Shown here in pieces: positions 18,198 through 26,420 of a stretch of DNA of 64,000 nucleotides; position 1 is the stretch's first letter, and each line of letters begins with the position of its first letter. The notes beneath the pieces are model-generated. The model did no database searches and was not told the DNA's origin. It worked only from the letters and a program-made list of their open reading frames with translations. The position numbers and the translations under genes were made by a program. The stretch is from Mycobacterium sp. WUMAC-067. Its GTDB lineage: Bacteria; Actinomycetota; Actinomycetes; Mycobacteriales; Mycobacteriaceae. Where the stretch lies: the NCBI RefSeq assembly GCF_020217485.1, contig NZ_JAEKMI010000025.1, forward strand, positions 1-64,000, given 5' to 3'.

Positions 18198-18668
18198 ATG
18201 ACGCTGTCCGCCGACGAGCGAATGGCGCTCAGCGATGTGGTCCACCGGTACGCCGCCCACGTCGACGACCGTGAATTCGATGCCGTCGCGGACCTTTTCA
18301 CCGTCGAGGCCGAGTTGGTCGTGCCCGCACCACCGGCCGATCTGCTGCCGATACATGCGCATCGCGGCCGGGAAGCCATCGCGAGGGCCGTCGCGGCCGT
18401 CGCCGCGGTCGCGCGCACCGAGCACGCGATCGTCGGTGAGGTGTACGAGGCGGCCGGGCGGCCGGGCACCGCACGAGGGCGCGTCACGTGCGTCGCCCAC
18501 CACTGGAACCAGCGCGGCGACGAGGTGGTGGATGTGGTGTGGCATCTGCGCTACGACGATGACTACCGCCTGACCGACGGGCGCTGGCGGATCGACCGCC
18601 GGGTCTTGACCATCAACGCCATCGAGGCTCGGCCGGCCAAACGATTGCGGCCCCGCGACCCGGCGTAG
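18198..18668 (+). CDS. SnoaL-like/NTF2-fold protein
   Basis: The 156-residue protein fits the SnoaL/NTF2 alpha+beta fold: MALSDVVHRYAAHVDDREFDAVADLFT at the start and a WRIDRRVL strand at the end, with a His/Asp pair in the first helix as in the ring-hydroxylating dioxygenase beta-like or SnoaL_4 group. It may be an isomerase, hydratase or simply a small-molecule binding partner. The start at 18198 is behind GAGG and directly follows the LLM gene. Confidence 0.75.
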   Translation: MTLSADERMALSDVVHRYAAHVDDREFDAVADLFTVEAELVVPAPPADLLPIHAHRGREAIARAVAAVAAVARTEHAIVGEVYEAAGRPGTARGRVTCVAHHWNQRGDEVVDVVWHLRYDDDYRLTDGRWRIDRRVLTINAIEARPAKRLRPRDPA

Positions 18669-18864
18669 CCCCGACCATCCCGGAAGTTGTAGGTAAACTC
18701 ACAGCTACCGCCCAGGGTCCGAGTTTGCGGCGTAAGCCTTCGCCTTCCTGTCGCAGTTGCGGCGATCGTCACCAATGCCCTGGCGGATTCTGCCCGCTGG
18801 CAACTGTTGCCGACGAATATATGGCGCGACAAGACTCGCCCAGCGGCGTTTTTTCCAATCAAAC

Positions 18865-18895
18865 TTGGATTTATCCAGGTGTTTTCGTGTATTTT
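18865..18895 (+). promoter_or_regulatory. putative leaderless promoter of the molybdoprotein gene
   Basis: A TATTTT -10 at 18890-18895 ends seven bases before the GTG at 18903, the geometry of leaderless mycobacterial transcripts. TTGGAT at 18865-18870 could serve as a -35 (19-bp spacer). It decides the GTG start, since no ribosome site precedes it. Confidence 0.45.
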
Positions 18896-18902
18896 CAAGC
18901 CC

Positions 18903-20711
18903 GTGACGCATGCCGAAAGCAAGCACGTTGATCCGGTGGGGAACAGCTCGATCTCGACGTTGGCGGTAGGCACGCCGCTGACATCCGATCCTGGTTATCG
19001 GCACGAGATCCATACCGCTCACGACACCATCGATGTTGAGGAGTACGGCGGCGGGTTCGATCTCACGAGGCGGGCGACCGCCCCGAAGTTGCGCGTCGGC
19101 CGCGACCGGTGGTTCAACCTACTGTGGCTGATCCCGATCGGCTTTGCCTTGTTGATCGCGTCGGTGGCGATCGGTAAGGGTTTGCACAACATCCCGGCCA
19201 TCCAGTCGTTCATCGCGCGCTACCCCGGGACCGACCCGCACAGCGGCGCTCCGGCCGGGCTGCCGGCGTGGATCGGTTGGACGCACTTTTTCAACCTCTT
19301 CATGATGATGTTCATCATCAGGACGGGGATTCAGATTCTCTGTGACCATCCCCGGCTTTACTTCAGCCGCAACGCCACCCCGGGCAAAGATGAGTGGCTG
19401 CGGGTCGGCCCACCGGTGCCTGACGACGAGCTCTGGACCGCCAACGCCGACACCGTCGCCCTCCCACCGCAATTCGGCCTGCCCGGATTCCGGCACTCCA
19501 TCGGGCTGGCGCGGTGGTGGCACCTCGGCGTCGACGTGCTGTGGCTCCTCAACGGGGCCGTGTTCTACGTGCTGCTGTTCACCACCGGGCAGTGGCGCCA
19601 CATCGTGCCGACCAGCTGGGACGTCTTCCCCAACGCCGCGTCGGTCACGATTCAGTACATGTCGCTGGACTGGCCGACTGACAACGGCTGGGTCGCCTAC
19701 AACGGCCTGCAGCTGCTGTCGTACTTCACCACCGTCTTCATCGCCGCGCCTGCCGCGTTGATCACCGGCCTCGGGATGTCGCCGGCGCTGTCGCAGCGCG
19801 TGCACTGGCTGAGCAAACGCCTGAGCATTCAGCACGCACGGTCGCTGCATTTCCTGGTGCTGGTGTACTTCCTGTTCTTCATCCTGGTACACGTGACGAT
19901 GGTGTTGACCACTCAGGCACTGCGGAACCTCAACCACATGTTCGCCTCCCGCGACGACAACAGCTGGATCGGTTTCTGGATCTTCGCCGCGGCCATGGTG
20001 CTGACGGCCGTCGCGTGGGTGTGGGCCACACCGTTCACCATCAAGCACCCGCGGGTCGTTCAGCGGGTCGGGTACGCCCTGGTCGGCCCGTTCCAGCGGG
20101 TGCTCGAGCGGCTGGACCCCAAGCCGGGCGCCTTCACCGAAAAGGACATCTCGCCGCACCACTGGCGCAACGGACGCCTGCCGGAGACCGTCGAGTACAA
20201 AGAACTCGAGCGCGACGACTTCAAGGACTGGCGGCTGAAGGTCTACGGGCTGGTCGAGCACCCGATGGAGTTCTCGCTCGAGGACTTGATGGCGCTGCCC
20301 TACCACGAGCAGATCAGCCAGCACTTCTGCATCCAGGCATGGTCGGGCGTCGCCAAATGGGGTGGCGTGCAAATGAAAACGATCATGGACATCGTCAAGC
20401 CACTGCCCGAGGCGAAATGGGCGGTGTTCTATTCGATGGGTCTCGGCGCCACCGGGGGCATCTACTACAACGCCCATCACATCGGCCAGATGGACCACCA
20501 CATGACGATGCTGGCCTACAACATGAATGACCAGCAGCTGCCGTACATGCACGGCAGGCCGCTGCGGCTGCGCAACGAGCTGCAACACGGCTTCAAACTG
20601 GTCAAGTGGATCAAGGGCATCGAATTCGTCGCCGACTACCGCGACATCGGAAGCGGTTACGGCGGCTACAGCGAAGACCACAAGTACTTCGGGCGGCACC
20701 AAACCCTGTAA
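18903..20711 (+). CDS. cytochrome b-type / sulfite-oxidase-type molybdopterin fusion protein
   Basis: This 602-residue protein combines two modules. Residues about 60-400 form a multi-pass membrane domain with His residues in helices (WTHFFNLFMMM, ARWWHLG, HARSLHF, LVHVTMV), as in cytochrome b561/formate-dehydrogenase gamma-like subunits. Residues about 440-600 form an oxidoreductase molybdopterin-binding domain with the Cys of HFCIQAWSGVAKWGG near 475 as the likely Mo ligand, as in YedY/sulfite oxidase-type proteins. It resembles Rv0218 of M. tuberculosis as I recall it. A membrane-bound oxidase or reductase coupled to quinones is inferred. An upstream in-frame ATG at 18807 is less likely. 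Confidence 0.82.
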   Translation: MTHAESKHVDPVGNSSISTLAVGTPLTSDPGYRHEIHTAHDTIDVEEYGGGFDLTRRATAPKLRVGRDRWFNLLWLIPIGFALLIASVAIGKGLHNIPAIQSFIARYPGTDPHSGAPAGLPAWIGWTHFFNLFMMMFIIRTGIQILCDHPRLYFSRNATPGKDEWLRVGPPVPDDELWTANADTVALPPQFGLPGFRHSIGLARWWHLGVDVLWLLNGAVFYVLLFTTGQWRHIVPTSWDVFPNAASVTIQYMSLDWPTDNGWVAYNGLQLLSYFTTVFIAAPAALITGLGMSPALSQRVHWLSKRLSIQHARSLHFLVLVYFLFFILVHVTMVLTTQALRNLNHMFASRDDNSWIGFWIFAAAMVLTAVAWVWATPFTIKHPRVVQRVGYALVGPFQRVLERLDPKPGAFTEKDISPHHWRNGRLPETVEYKELERDDFKDWRLKVYGLVEHPMEFSLEDLMALPYHEQISQHFCIQAWSGVAKWGGVQMKTIMDIVKPLPEAKWAVFYSMGLGATGGIYYNAHHIGQMDHHMTMLAYNMNDQQLPYMHGRPLRLRNELQHGFKLVKWIKGIEFVADYRDIGSGYGGYSEDHKYFGRHQTL

Positions 20712-20733
20712 GGCCCGTCAACTCCTCCAAGTC

Positions 20734-20758
20734 GTTTGTCCACCGGGCGTTTTGGGTA
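20734..20758 (+). promoter_or_regulatory. SigF-type promoter of the UsfY-like gene
   Basis: GTTT (20734-20737), a 16-bp spacer and GGGTA (20754-20758) match the mycobacterial SigF consensus GTTT-N15-17-GGGTA. It ends 46 bp before the ATG at 20805, leaving room for the AGAGGAG ribosome site. UsfY belongs to the sigF region in M. tuberculosis, which makes SigF control plausible. Confidence 0.65.
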
Positions 20759-20804
20759 GCTCCAAAGAATCGGCCGGACGGAAGCGACAGCAGAGGAGAC
20801 GCCC

Positions 20805-21086
20805 ATGAGGCACAGCCCTGTCGACCATCATCGGACCGCCGCCCGCGATCGCGACGAATCGGTGCCTGATGCGGCGCCGACGCCCGGACTGGTCGTGGTC
20901 TGCGCCGCGGCGCTGGCGTTCGTGGTGTGCGTCGCGAATTTCGCTCTGGGGCAGGCGCGCGCGGGCGTCACCGCCGCGATCGTCGCGATGCTCGCGTTCG
21001 GGGCGGGGCTGGCGTGGCTTGCGATGGACCGCAGGCGGATTCGCCAGGAACAGCGCGAGTGGGTGATCGGACACCCGGGCCGCTAG
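20805..21086 (+). CDS. UsfY-like small membrane protein
   Basis: The 93-residue protein has a short N-terminus with SPVDHHRTAAR, two hydrophobic helices (about 28-48 and 54-73) and a charged tail RRRIRQEQREWVIGHPGR. The N-terminal PVDH.RT pattern, the WLA.. RRR segment and the final HP resemble UsfY, a protein of unknown function encoded near sigF in mycobacteria. AGAGGAG lies just before the ATG. A near-consensus SigF promoter precedes it, so expression in stress or stationary phase is expected. Confidence 0.7.
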   Translation: MRHSPVDHHRTAARDRDESVPDAAPTPGLVVVCAAALAFVVCVANFALGQARAGVTAAIVAMLAFGAGLAWLAMDRRRIRQEQREWVIGHPGR

Positions 21087-21091
21087 CTCCG

Positions 21092-21520
21092 CTACCGCAA
21101 CGACGCGAGATTGTTCACGGACTTTTGCACATCGGATCGCAGCACCCGGGCGACCAGTCCCCCGATCGGCCCGCTGAGTAAGCCGCCCTTGAGATCGGCG
21201 GCGAGGTGAAAGGTCGATCCGGGGTTGTTCGCGGAGACGGTCATCTCCACGTTGAGCCGGATTCCCCCGCGGCCGCGGCCTTGCAGCTCAATCGATTTCG
21301 GCTCGTCGTACCGGGTGACGGTCCAATGGATGACGTTGCGGAAACCCTTGACTTTCACGCACGACGAGACGCAGGTGCCCTTCTCGATCGTGGCCGGAAC
21401 GGGACTTCGCCATCCGGCGAAGATCGTCATCCACTCGTTGAACCGGTCCAGGTCCGACGCCAGCTTCCAGGCCGCTTCCGGCTCCACCTTCGAGGACACC
21501 GAAACATCTACTCGAGCCAA
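21092..21520 (-). CDS. SRPBCC family protein
   Basis: The 142-residue protein has the START/Bet v1-like (polyketide cyclase type) layout: VDVSVSSKVEPEAAWKLASDLDRFNEWM at the start, central strands and a long C-terminal helix. These proteins bind hydrophobic ligands or act as cyclase-like enzymes; the ligand is unknown. I chose a TTG start at 21520 because GGAGA lies seven bases upstream and the N-terminus LARVDVSVSS is what similar mycobacterial proteins have; no suitable ATG lies close by. It is convergent with the UsfY-like gene, five bases apart. Confidence 0.75.
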   Translation of the reverse strand: MARVDVSVSSKVEPEAAWKLASDLDRFNEWMTIFAGWRSPVPATIEKGTCVSSCVKVKGFRNVIHWTVTRYDEPKSIELQGRGRGGIRLNVEMTVSANNPGSTFHLAADLKGGLLSGPIGGLVARVLRSDVQKSVNNLASLR

Positions 21521-21629
21521 GGCGTTTCTCCGCTCCTCCGCCACATCACCAGCGCTGCCACCTACGGGTGACAGACGCACAACCGTGGGTGAGTACCCCA
21601 ACACCGCCGGCCCTATTCGTTGGCCAGGC

Positions 21630-22187
21630 TCAGGGCCATGCCTGTTCGAGTTGCTGAGCGACGTCGATGATCTGTGCGGCCTGCGACGCCGGCGCGTCGA
21701 TTTCGGTCGCGACATACTGCGCGATGAATCGCCGGATCTCGCCGTCCACCCCGGCCAAGATCCGCAGCACCTCGCCGCGGATGGATTTGGACGAGACGTT
21801 GACGGTGATGTCGGAAGGCCGCGGCTTGGCGACGTCGACGATCAACAGCAGCGGTTCGGCCGCGCGCGCCGTCGCACGCAGGGCGATGTCGCCCGAGACC
21901 ACGAAGCGCTGCTTGTCGAGCCACAGGTCCACCAGCAGATCGATCGACAGCGGAATGTGGATGACGAAGGTGATGCTGTCGCCCAGCCGGCGGGTGACGC
22001 GGGGTTCCTGGATTTTCACGTTCGCGCTGACCTTGGCGATCTTGCCCGGCCCCTGGGCGATCGGCTCCATGTCGAACTCGCTGCCGGCGATGTCGGCGAA
22101 CGCGGCGGCAACACGCTCGGGGGTGACGGCGACCTCGAAGAACCGGCGACCGAATTCCTCGTAGGTGACAAAATCGTGATTCGACAT
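21630..22187 (-). CDS. conserved mycobacterial protein of unknown function
   Basis: I recognise no named domain in this 185-residue protein. It starts MSNHDFVTYEEFGRRFFEVA at 22187 and alternates amphipathic strands (VKIQEPRVTRRLGDSITFVI, LLLIVDVAKPRPSDITVNVS) with a C-terminal helical segment, suggesting a beta-rich lipid-binding or SRPBCC-like fold. No signal peptide or membrane helix is visible. It may be co-transcribed with the SRPBCC gene 109 bp downstream. Confidence 0.7.
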   Translation of the reverse strand: MSNHDFVTYEEFGRRFFEVAVTPERVAAAFADIAGSEFDMEPIAQGPGKIAKVSANVKIQEPRVTRRLGDSITFVIHIPLSIDLLVDLWLDKQRFVVSGDIALRATARAAEPLLLIVDVAKPRPSDITVNVSSKSIRGEVLRILAGVDGEIRRFIAQYVATEIDAPASQAAQIIDVAQQLEQAWP

Positions 22188-22320
22188 AGGCTTATACGGT
22201 CTCACGTCGCCTGCCCGAACGGCCGCTGATCCGCTCGCGTCGCAGGAATACGCGTCAGTTCCCGTCCCGGTAAACCGGGCCCGCGCGGCGGGTGATCTGC
22301 GTCGATCCCGCCGGCCTGTG

Positions 22321-22344
22321 AAGCCCGCCACACGCGGCGGGCTT
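22321..22344 (-). terminator. hairpin after the methyltransferase
   Basis: AAGCCCGCC (22321-22329) pairs perfectly with GGCGGGCTT (22336-22344) around a six-base loop, 11 bases past the methyltransferase stop on the minus strand. Confidence 0.65.
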
Positions 22345-22355
22345 GCGAACCGACG

Positions 22356-23179
22356 CTAGGCCTTGATCGCCTCGACGAAGTAGCCGCGCGGTATTCCGGG
22401 CACGTCGAGCGGGACCACCGGATGGTCCCAGCGATTCCACTTCGTTCCGGGCTCGGCGACATCGGTAACTTGGGCCGTCCAGCCGTGCCGCTCGACAAGG
22501 GACGCCGGTGCGTCGGTACCGAACGTCCATGGCGCACCGAGGCGCCGCATGAATTCCAGGGTGGGCTGCAGGAATTCCGCTTCCATCAACGTCGCCCCGA
22601 CCAGGTCATAGAGCACCCGCGAACCCGGCGCTGATAACGCGTCGATCCTGGTGAACAAGGCGCCGACATCCGATGCCTCGAGGTACTGGAGCAGACCCTC
22701 GACTAGCCACACCGCCGGTGCAGATGATGAAAATCCATAGGAACGCAAGGCCTTCGGCCAATCGTCGGCCAGATCGATTCCCACCGTGACCCGATGGCAC
22801 CGGGGTTGCTCGCCGGCGAGCCGTTCGTCTTTGATCGTGGTCACCCGCGGCTGGTCGACTTCGTAAACGGTGGTGCCCGGCTGCCACGGCAGACGGTAAG
22901 CGCGGGCGTCCATGCCCGCGGCGAGGATCACCACCTGCGAAATGCCGTCCGATGAGCCCGCAGCAGGCGCTCATCCCAGAAGCGAGTCCGGATGGCGATT
23001 TGCGGTGACGTTGCGCCCGTCTTCGCCACGGCTTTGGCAAGCAATTCGCGACCTTCGTTGCCGGCGAGCCGTTCGGCGAACGGATCGGTGAACAGTCGGT
23101 CCCGGCGCGACGATTCCTCGGCGCGCATCGCGGCAACCAACAGGCCTGTGTGAGCTACGGCTCGTCCGGTGTCTTCCAT
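22356..23179 (-). pseudogene. class I SAM methyltransferase (Rv0145-like family), frameshifted
   Basis: Two adjacent frames together make one LCMT-type methyltransferase. 23179-22928 encodes the N-terminal part (TGLLVAAMRAEESSRRDRLF through TRFWDERLLRA) and runs into a stop. From about 22945 the other frame continues with GISQVVILAAGMDARAYRLP, the SAM-binding motif, to the end at 22356. One missing base near 22950-22958 (a GCTCATCGG tract) would restore a gene of about 274 residues. Either a real inactivating mutation or a sequencing error explains this. It starts eight bases after the AraC regulator gene and is followed by a hairpin. Confidence 0.8.
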
Positions 23180-23186
23180 GTCGCAA

Positions 23187-24038
23187 TCATGTGCACGCCC
23201 GAGCGAATGGTCTTGGATATTTGTGCCGCTCGAGCGGGACGTGGCTGGGCAACAGGATGCGCTGCCGCCGGTAGTACGTCGGCGTCGTCCCGCTGAACGC
23301 CCGGAATTCCCGCACGAAGTGGGATTGGTCGAAATACCCTAAGTCGGCGGCGATGCGGGCGCCGCCCGTGCCGTCGCCAAGGCGCTTCAGCGCGGCTTGG
23401 AAGCGTCGGGCACGGGCGAATTCCTTTGGGGGCAAGCCAACTTCGGCGCGGAACAGTGCGATGAGCCGCTTGGTGGACAAACCCGTCATGCGGCGGACGT
23501 CAGCCAGTCGAATCGAGGGATCGGCTTCGACCGCAACCATCGCGGCAGCGACGCCGGGATGCCGATGCACCGACGAGCGCGCCTGCGCGAGCATGAACTC
23601 CTCCAGCAGACGAAACCTGGCCGGGACGGACGGCGCCTCGATCAAGCGCTCGTGCAAGTCGCGTCCTCGCCGTCCCCAGATCTCACCGCCGCCCACGGGT
23701 CCATCCGCCAGGTCGCCCAACGGTATGCCCAGAAACGGAAATGCGCCCCCGGGTCGGAAATGAATGGCCATGACGGCCTCGTCGGCCGCGATGTCCGAGA
23801 CGTAGGGCGTGTTCTGCGATCCCGTGACGAACGCAGGCGGAACGCTCATCTCGGTGGTGCCGTCGGCGGCATAAAGGTCCAGGTGCTGGCGGTGGCCAAC
23901 GTCGAAGACGATCGTCACCGCGCCGCGCGGCAGCGCTCGGCTTCGGTATCTCGCCCCGCGATGAAGCCAATGCCCAAAGAATTCGATATGGTCCGCCAGC
24001 ACAGAGCCCGGGCGGTACAGCTGCGGCGCCGAGCCCAT
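23187..24038 (-). CDS. AraC family transcriptional regulator
   Basis: In this 283-residue protein the N-terminal part is a ligand-sensing domain of the DUF6597/AraC type. The C-terminal double helix-turn-helix lies at about residues 175-265, with LADVRRMTGLSTKRLIALF as the first and IAADLGYFDQSHFVREFR as the second HTH, followed by the conserved SGTTPTYYRRQ. It probably controls itself and the methyltransferase that follows seven bases downstream; the inducer is unknown. Confidence 0.9.
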   Translation of the reverse strand: MGSAPQLYRPGSVLADHIEFFGHWLHRGARYRSRALPRGAVTIVFDVGHRQHLDLYAADGTTEMSVPPAFVTGSQNTPYVSDIAADEAVMAIHFRPGGAFPFLGIPLGDLADGPVGGGEIWGRRGRDLHERLIEAPSVPARFRLLEEFMLAQARSSVHRHPGVAAAMVAVEADPSIRLADVRRMTGLSTKRLIALFRAEVGLPPKEFARARRFQAALKRLGDGTGGARIAADLGYFDQSHFVREFRAFSGTTPTYYRRQRILLPSHVPLERHKYPRPFARACT

Positions 24039-24360
24039 CAGCAGACCCGGTTCACATCGCGTTGGACACCGGTCACAGAGGACATTCTCGCACTTCGCTC
24101 GACGCCTACGACCTTGGATACGGTGCGCGCCCGTCAGCGGAACAGGCTTATGCCGTAGTCGGTTTCGGACATCGGTCGATTGGCCGCCCTGATCTTCCGC
24201 CAGCGCCTGCTACCCCGCCCGCGCGCCGGCCAATAGAGCTCGAGCCCCAAGGCGCGACCCGCGGAACGGTCCGGTGCTTCATCGAAAGAGTTATCGAAAG
24301 AGTTGGAGACGGCCGGGTTACCCCTCGAAAGCTCGGCCGTCCCAACGTCTTGGTGCCCGC
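24039..24360. other. 322-bp gap between the ANTAR gene and the AraC gene
   Basis: No gene has convincing features. It should hold the promoter of the minus-strand AraC/methyltransferase unit. It contains a 12-bp tandem duplication at 24281-24304. Confidence 0.4.
24281..24304. repeat. 12-bp tandem duplication
   Basis: ATCGAAAGAGTT occurs twice in immediate succession. It may be a replication-slippage product or a paired regulator site about 240 bp upstream of the AraC gene start. Confidence 0.6.
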
Positions 24361-24648
24361 TCAACAGGTCACTGCGGCGGACTCGAACAGCGGTCCCCAT
24401 TCGCGCCGGGCCGCGGATTGCGCATCGACGAAGCTCGGTGTCTGTTGGCCATCGCCGGCCAGATGCACCAGGGCCCATGCCATCGCGAACACCGGCACCT
24501 TGTGCCGCAATGCCGCGCTGTGCAGTTCGTCCAATGCGGCGTCCGAGGGGCATCGGCGCAGCCCGATGAGAATGCCCCGCGCGGTGTCCAGAATGCGACC
24601 GGAGTGCGGACCGCACGAAGTCTGGGCGGGAACCCAGTTCGTTGACAT
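24361..24648 (-). CDS. ANTAR domain protein
   Basis: The 95-residue protein consists largely of an ANTAR-like RNA-binding helical segment: GRILDTARGILIGLRRCPSD followed by amphipathic helices resembling the AxxALLxxxS pattern. ANTAR proteins act as antiterminators that bind paired stem-loops in nascent RNA, usually as part of a sensor protein. No sensor domain is attached here. The start at 24648 is supported by AGGAGG eleven bases upstream; a longer N-terminus from 24747 is possible. No partner gene is adjacent. Confidence 0.72.
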   Translation of the reverse strand: MSTNWVPAQTSCGPHSGRILDTARGILIGLRRCPSDAALDELHSAALRHKVPVFAMAWALVHLAGDGQQTPSFVDAQSAARREWGPLFESAAVTC

Positions 24649-24912
24649 GCTGTGGATACCTCCTGCGGCGCCGTTCATGAATCCGTCACTCACGTACCGG
24701 ACGAGGAATTCGTGTGTGCTACGCATCGTCGCGGCCGCATACCTCAAAAGCGCCCTGTGCCATGATTTGTCGATTGCCCGCGTTCTGCCAGACCGCCGCC
24801 GACATCGATATGCGCCCGTGACCGTTTCGGAATCGGTTGCTAACCACGGAATCCGCGACGCGTGGTATCGAAACTGGGTTGCAAAAATGCGCGATTAGGC
24901 CGATCCCCTACC

Positions 24913-26136
24913 CTAGAGAATCGCCTTGAGTTCCTTGGCCTTGGCGATGTCGTCCCAATCGACGTCGAGCTCCAGCAGGATTTCCTCGGTGTGCTGTCCG
25001 TGTTCGGGCGCACGCGCGGGCGCCGGCGGGGTTTCGTCGAATTGCACTGGCGCGGCGACGATTCGGTACTTCTCGCCGTGGTCGTCGACGTTGGTCACCA
25101 CGTAGCCGTTGGGCTCGACCTGCGGGTCGTTGAGGGTCTCCCGCGGCGTCGCCAGGGCGCCCCACACGCCGGGTTCGTCCGCGAGCGCGCGTTGCCAGTG
25201 TGCGAGGTCGTGGCGGGCGAACGCATTCGCGAAAAGTTCGGTCGCCGCGGCGGCGTTGGCGATCAGGTTGCTCGACGGGACGAAGCGCTCGTCGTCGGCC
25301 AGCTCGGCGAGGCCCATGCGCTGGCAGAAGCCCACCCAGAATTTGTCCGGCTGCAGGAATACCAGCTGGATCCACCTGCCGTCCTTGGTCTTGTACCGGT
25401 TGACGAGGGGGTTGATGGCCAGGCCCGGCGGGGCGCCCGGAATGCCGTCGATGTCGAAGAAGTCGGCGGCCGAAATGGAGGGCGCTATCGACCACATCGC
25501 CTGGGCGAGCAGCGAGGAGTCGACGATGGTCGGCTCGCCGGTGCGTTCGCGATGGAACAGGGCGGCGCAGACGCCGCCGGCCAGCGTCGCACCACCCTGC
25601 AGGTCACCGAAACCGGGTCCCTGAACCGCTGGGGTCTCGCTGCCGAACGGTGTGAGCGTGTACGCGACCCCGCCCCGCGCGAGGTACGTCGCGGCGTCGA
25701 ACCCGCCCCTGTCCCGGTCCGGGCCCCGCACTCCCAGCCCGGTGCCGCGCGCGATGATGATCTTCGGGTTGAACGAGCGGATGTCGTCGACGGTCAGGCG
25801 CGCCCGCTCGAGCGCGCCCGGCAGCCAATTGGTCAAGAACACGTCCGCGCTGGCCAGCAGCCGGCCGAAGAGCTCACGGCCGGTCGCCGATTTGATGTCG
25901 ATCCCGATGCTGCGCTTGCCGCGGTTGCCCAACTCGAGGATGAAGTCGGCGTCGGGGCGGGCGGCTTGCCGGGTGAAGCCGCCGACCACCAGCGCGCGGC
26001 CGGGGTCGCCCGAGGTGACGCCCTCCACCTTGATGACGTCGGCGCCCCAGTCCGACAGGGCGGCACCGGCCGACGGCACGTAGGTCCACGACGCCAACTC
26101 GATGACCCGCACGCCGTGGAGAACACCGTCGGACAT
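24913..26136 (-). CDS. CaiB/BaiF family III CoA-transferase
   Basis: The enzyme is expected to move CoA between acyl-CoA and a free acid. The 407-residue protein shows the family order: N-terminal GVRVIELASWTYVPSAGAAL, GADVIKVE, then NRGKRSIGID, and the catalytic Asp in GFGDLQGG near residue 181. The ATG at 26136 follows AAGGGGG; a TTG two codons earlier is less likely. It is transcribed divergently from the SDR-E1 operon across a 284-bp region and probably supplies or recycles the CoA esters of that pathway. Confidence 0.9.
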   Translation of the reverse strand: MSDGVLHGVRVIELASWTYVPSAGAALSDWGADVIKVEGVTSGDPGRALVVGGFTRQAARPDADFILELGNRGKRSIGIDIKSATGRELFGRLLASADVFLTNWLPGALERARLTVDDIRSFNPKIIIARGTGLGVRGPDRDRGGFDAATYLARGGVAYTLTPFGSETPAVQGPGFGDLQGGATLAGGVCAALFHRERTGEPTIVDSSLLAQAMWSIAPSISAADFFDIDGIPGAPPGLAINPLVNRYKTKDGRWIQLVFLQPDKFWVGFCQRMGLAELADDERFVPSSNLIANAAAATELFANAFARHDLAHWQRALADEPGVWGALATPRETLNDPQVEPNGYVVTNVDDHGEKYRIVAAPVQFDETPPAPARAPEHGQHTEEILLELDVDWDDIAKAKELKAIL

Positions 26137-26420
26137 CGCCAACCCCCTTGTTCGCTGCCATTCCTTGCTATTTTAGATATTCTAGCTAGTCTTGGGCGTA
26201 GTGATAGCCCGTCCGCAGGTCAGCGCAGTTTTTCGGGGAAGAGACGCGATGGAGCCGAGCGAAGGTCTCATTTCGCCGCCCTCCGTGGTGATCGCGTGTC
26301 GCGGCACGACCCGGCCGGGTGACCGGCCCCCTCCTTCTCGTCGCGGCGGCGGCCGTCAATCCGAATGCCGTTGGGCCCCAAGGTCGATCGTGATATAGCC
26401 GCACGGACGAAGGACGAGGG
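26137..26420. promoter_or_regulatory. divergent control region of the CoA-transferase and the SDR-E1 operon
   Basis: No gene is present. An AT-rich stretch at 26169-26190 (TATTTTAGATATTCTAGC, then TAGT) stands out from the GC-rich background and includes the palindrome CTAGCTAG (26182-26189). It probably holds the CoA-transferase promoter or operator. GATATAG near 26393 could be a -10 for the plus-strand operon. Confidence 0.4.

Noticed and set aside
24134..24616. Minus-strand 160-codon frame overlapping the ANTAR gene
   Set aside because: The first half is a shadow of the ANTAR gene and the rest shows no domain or coding bias.
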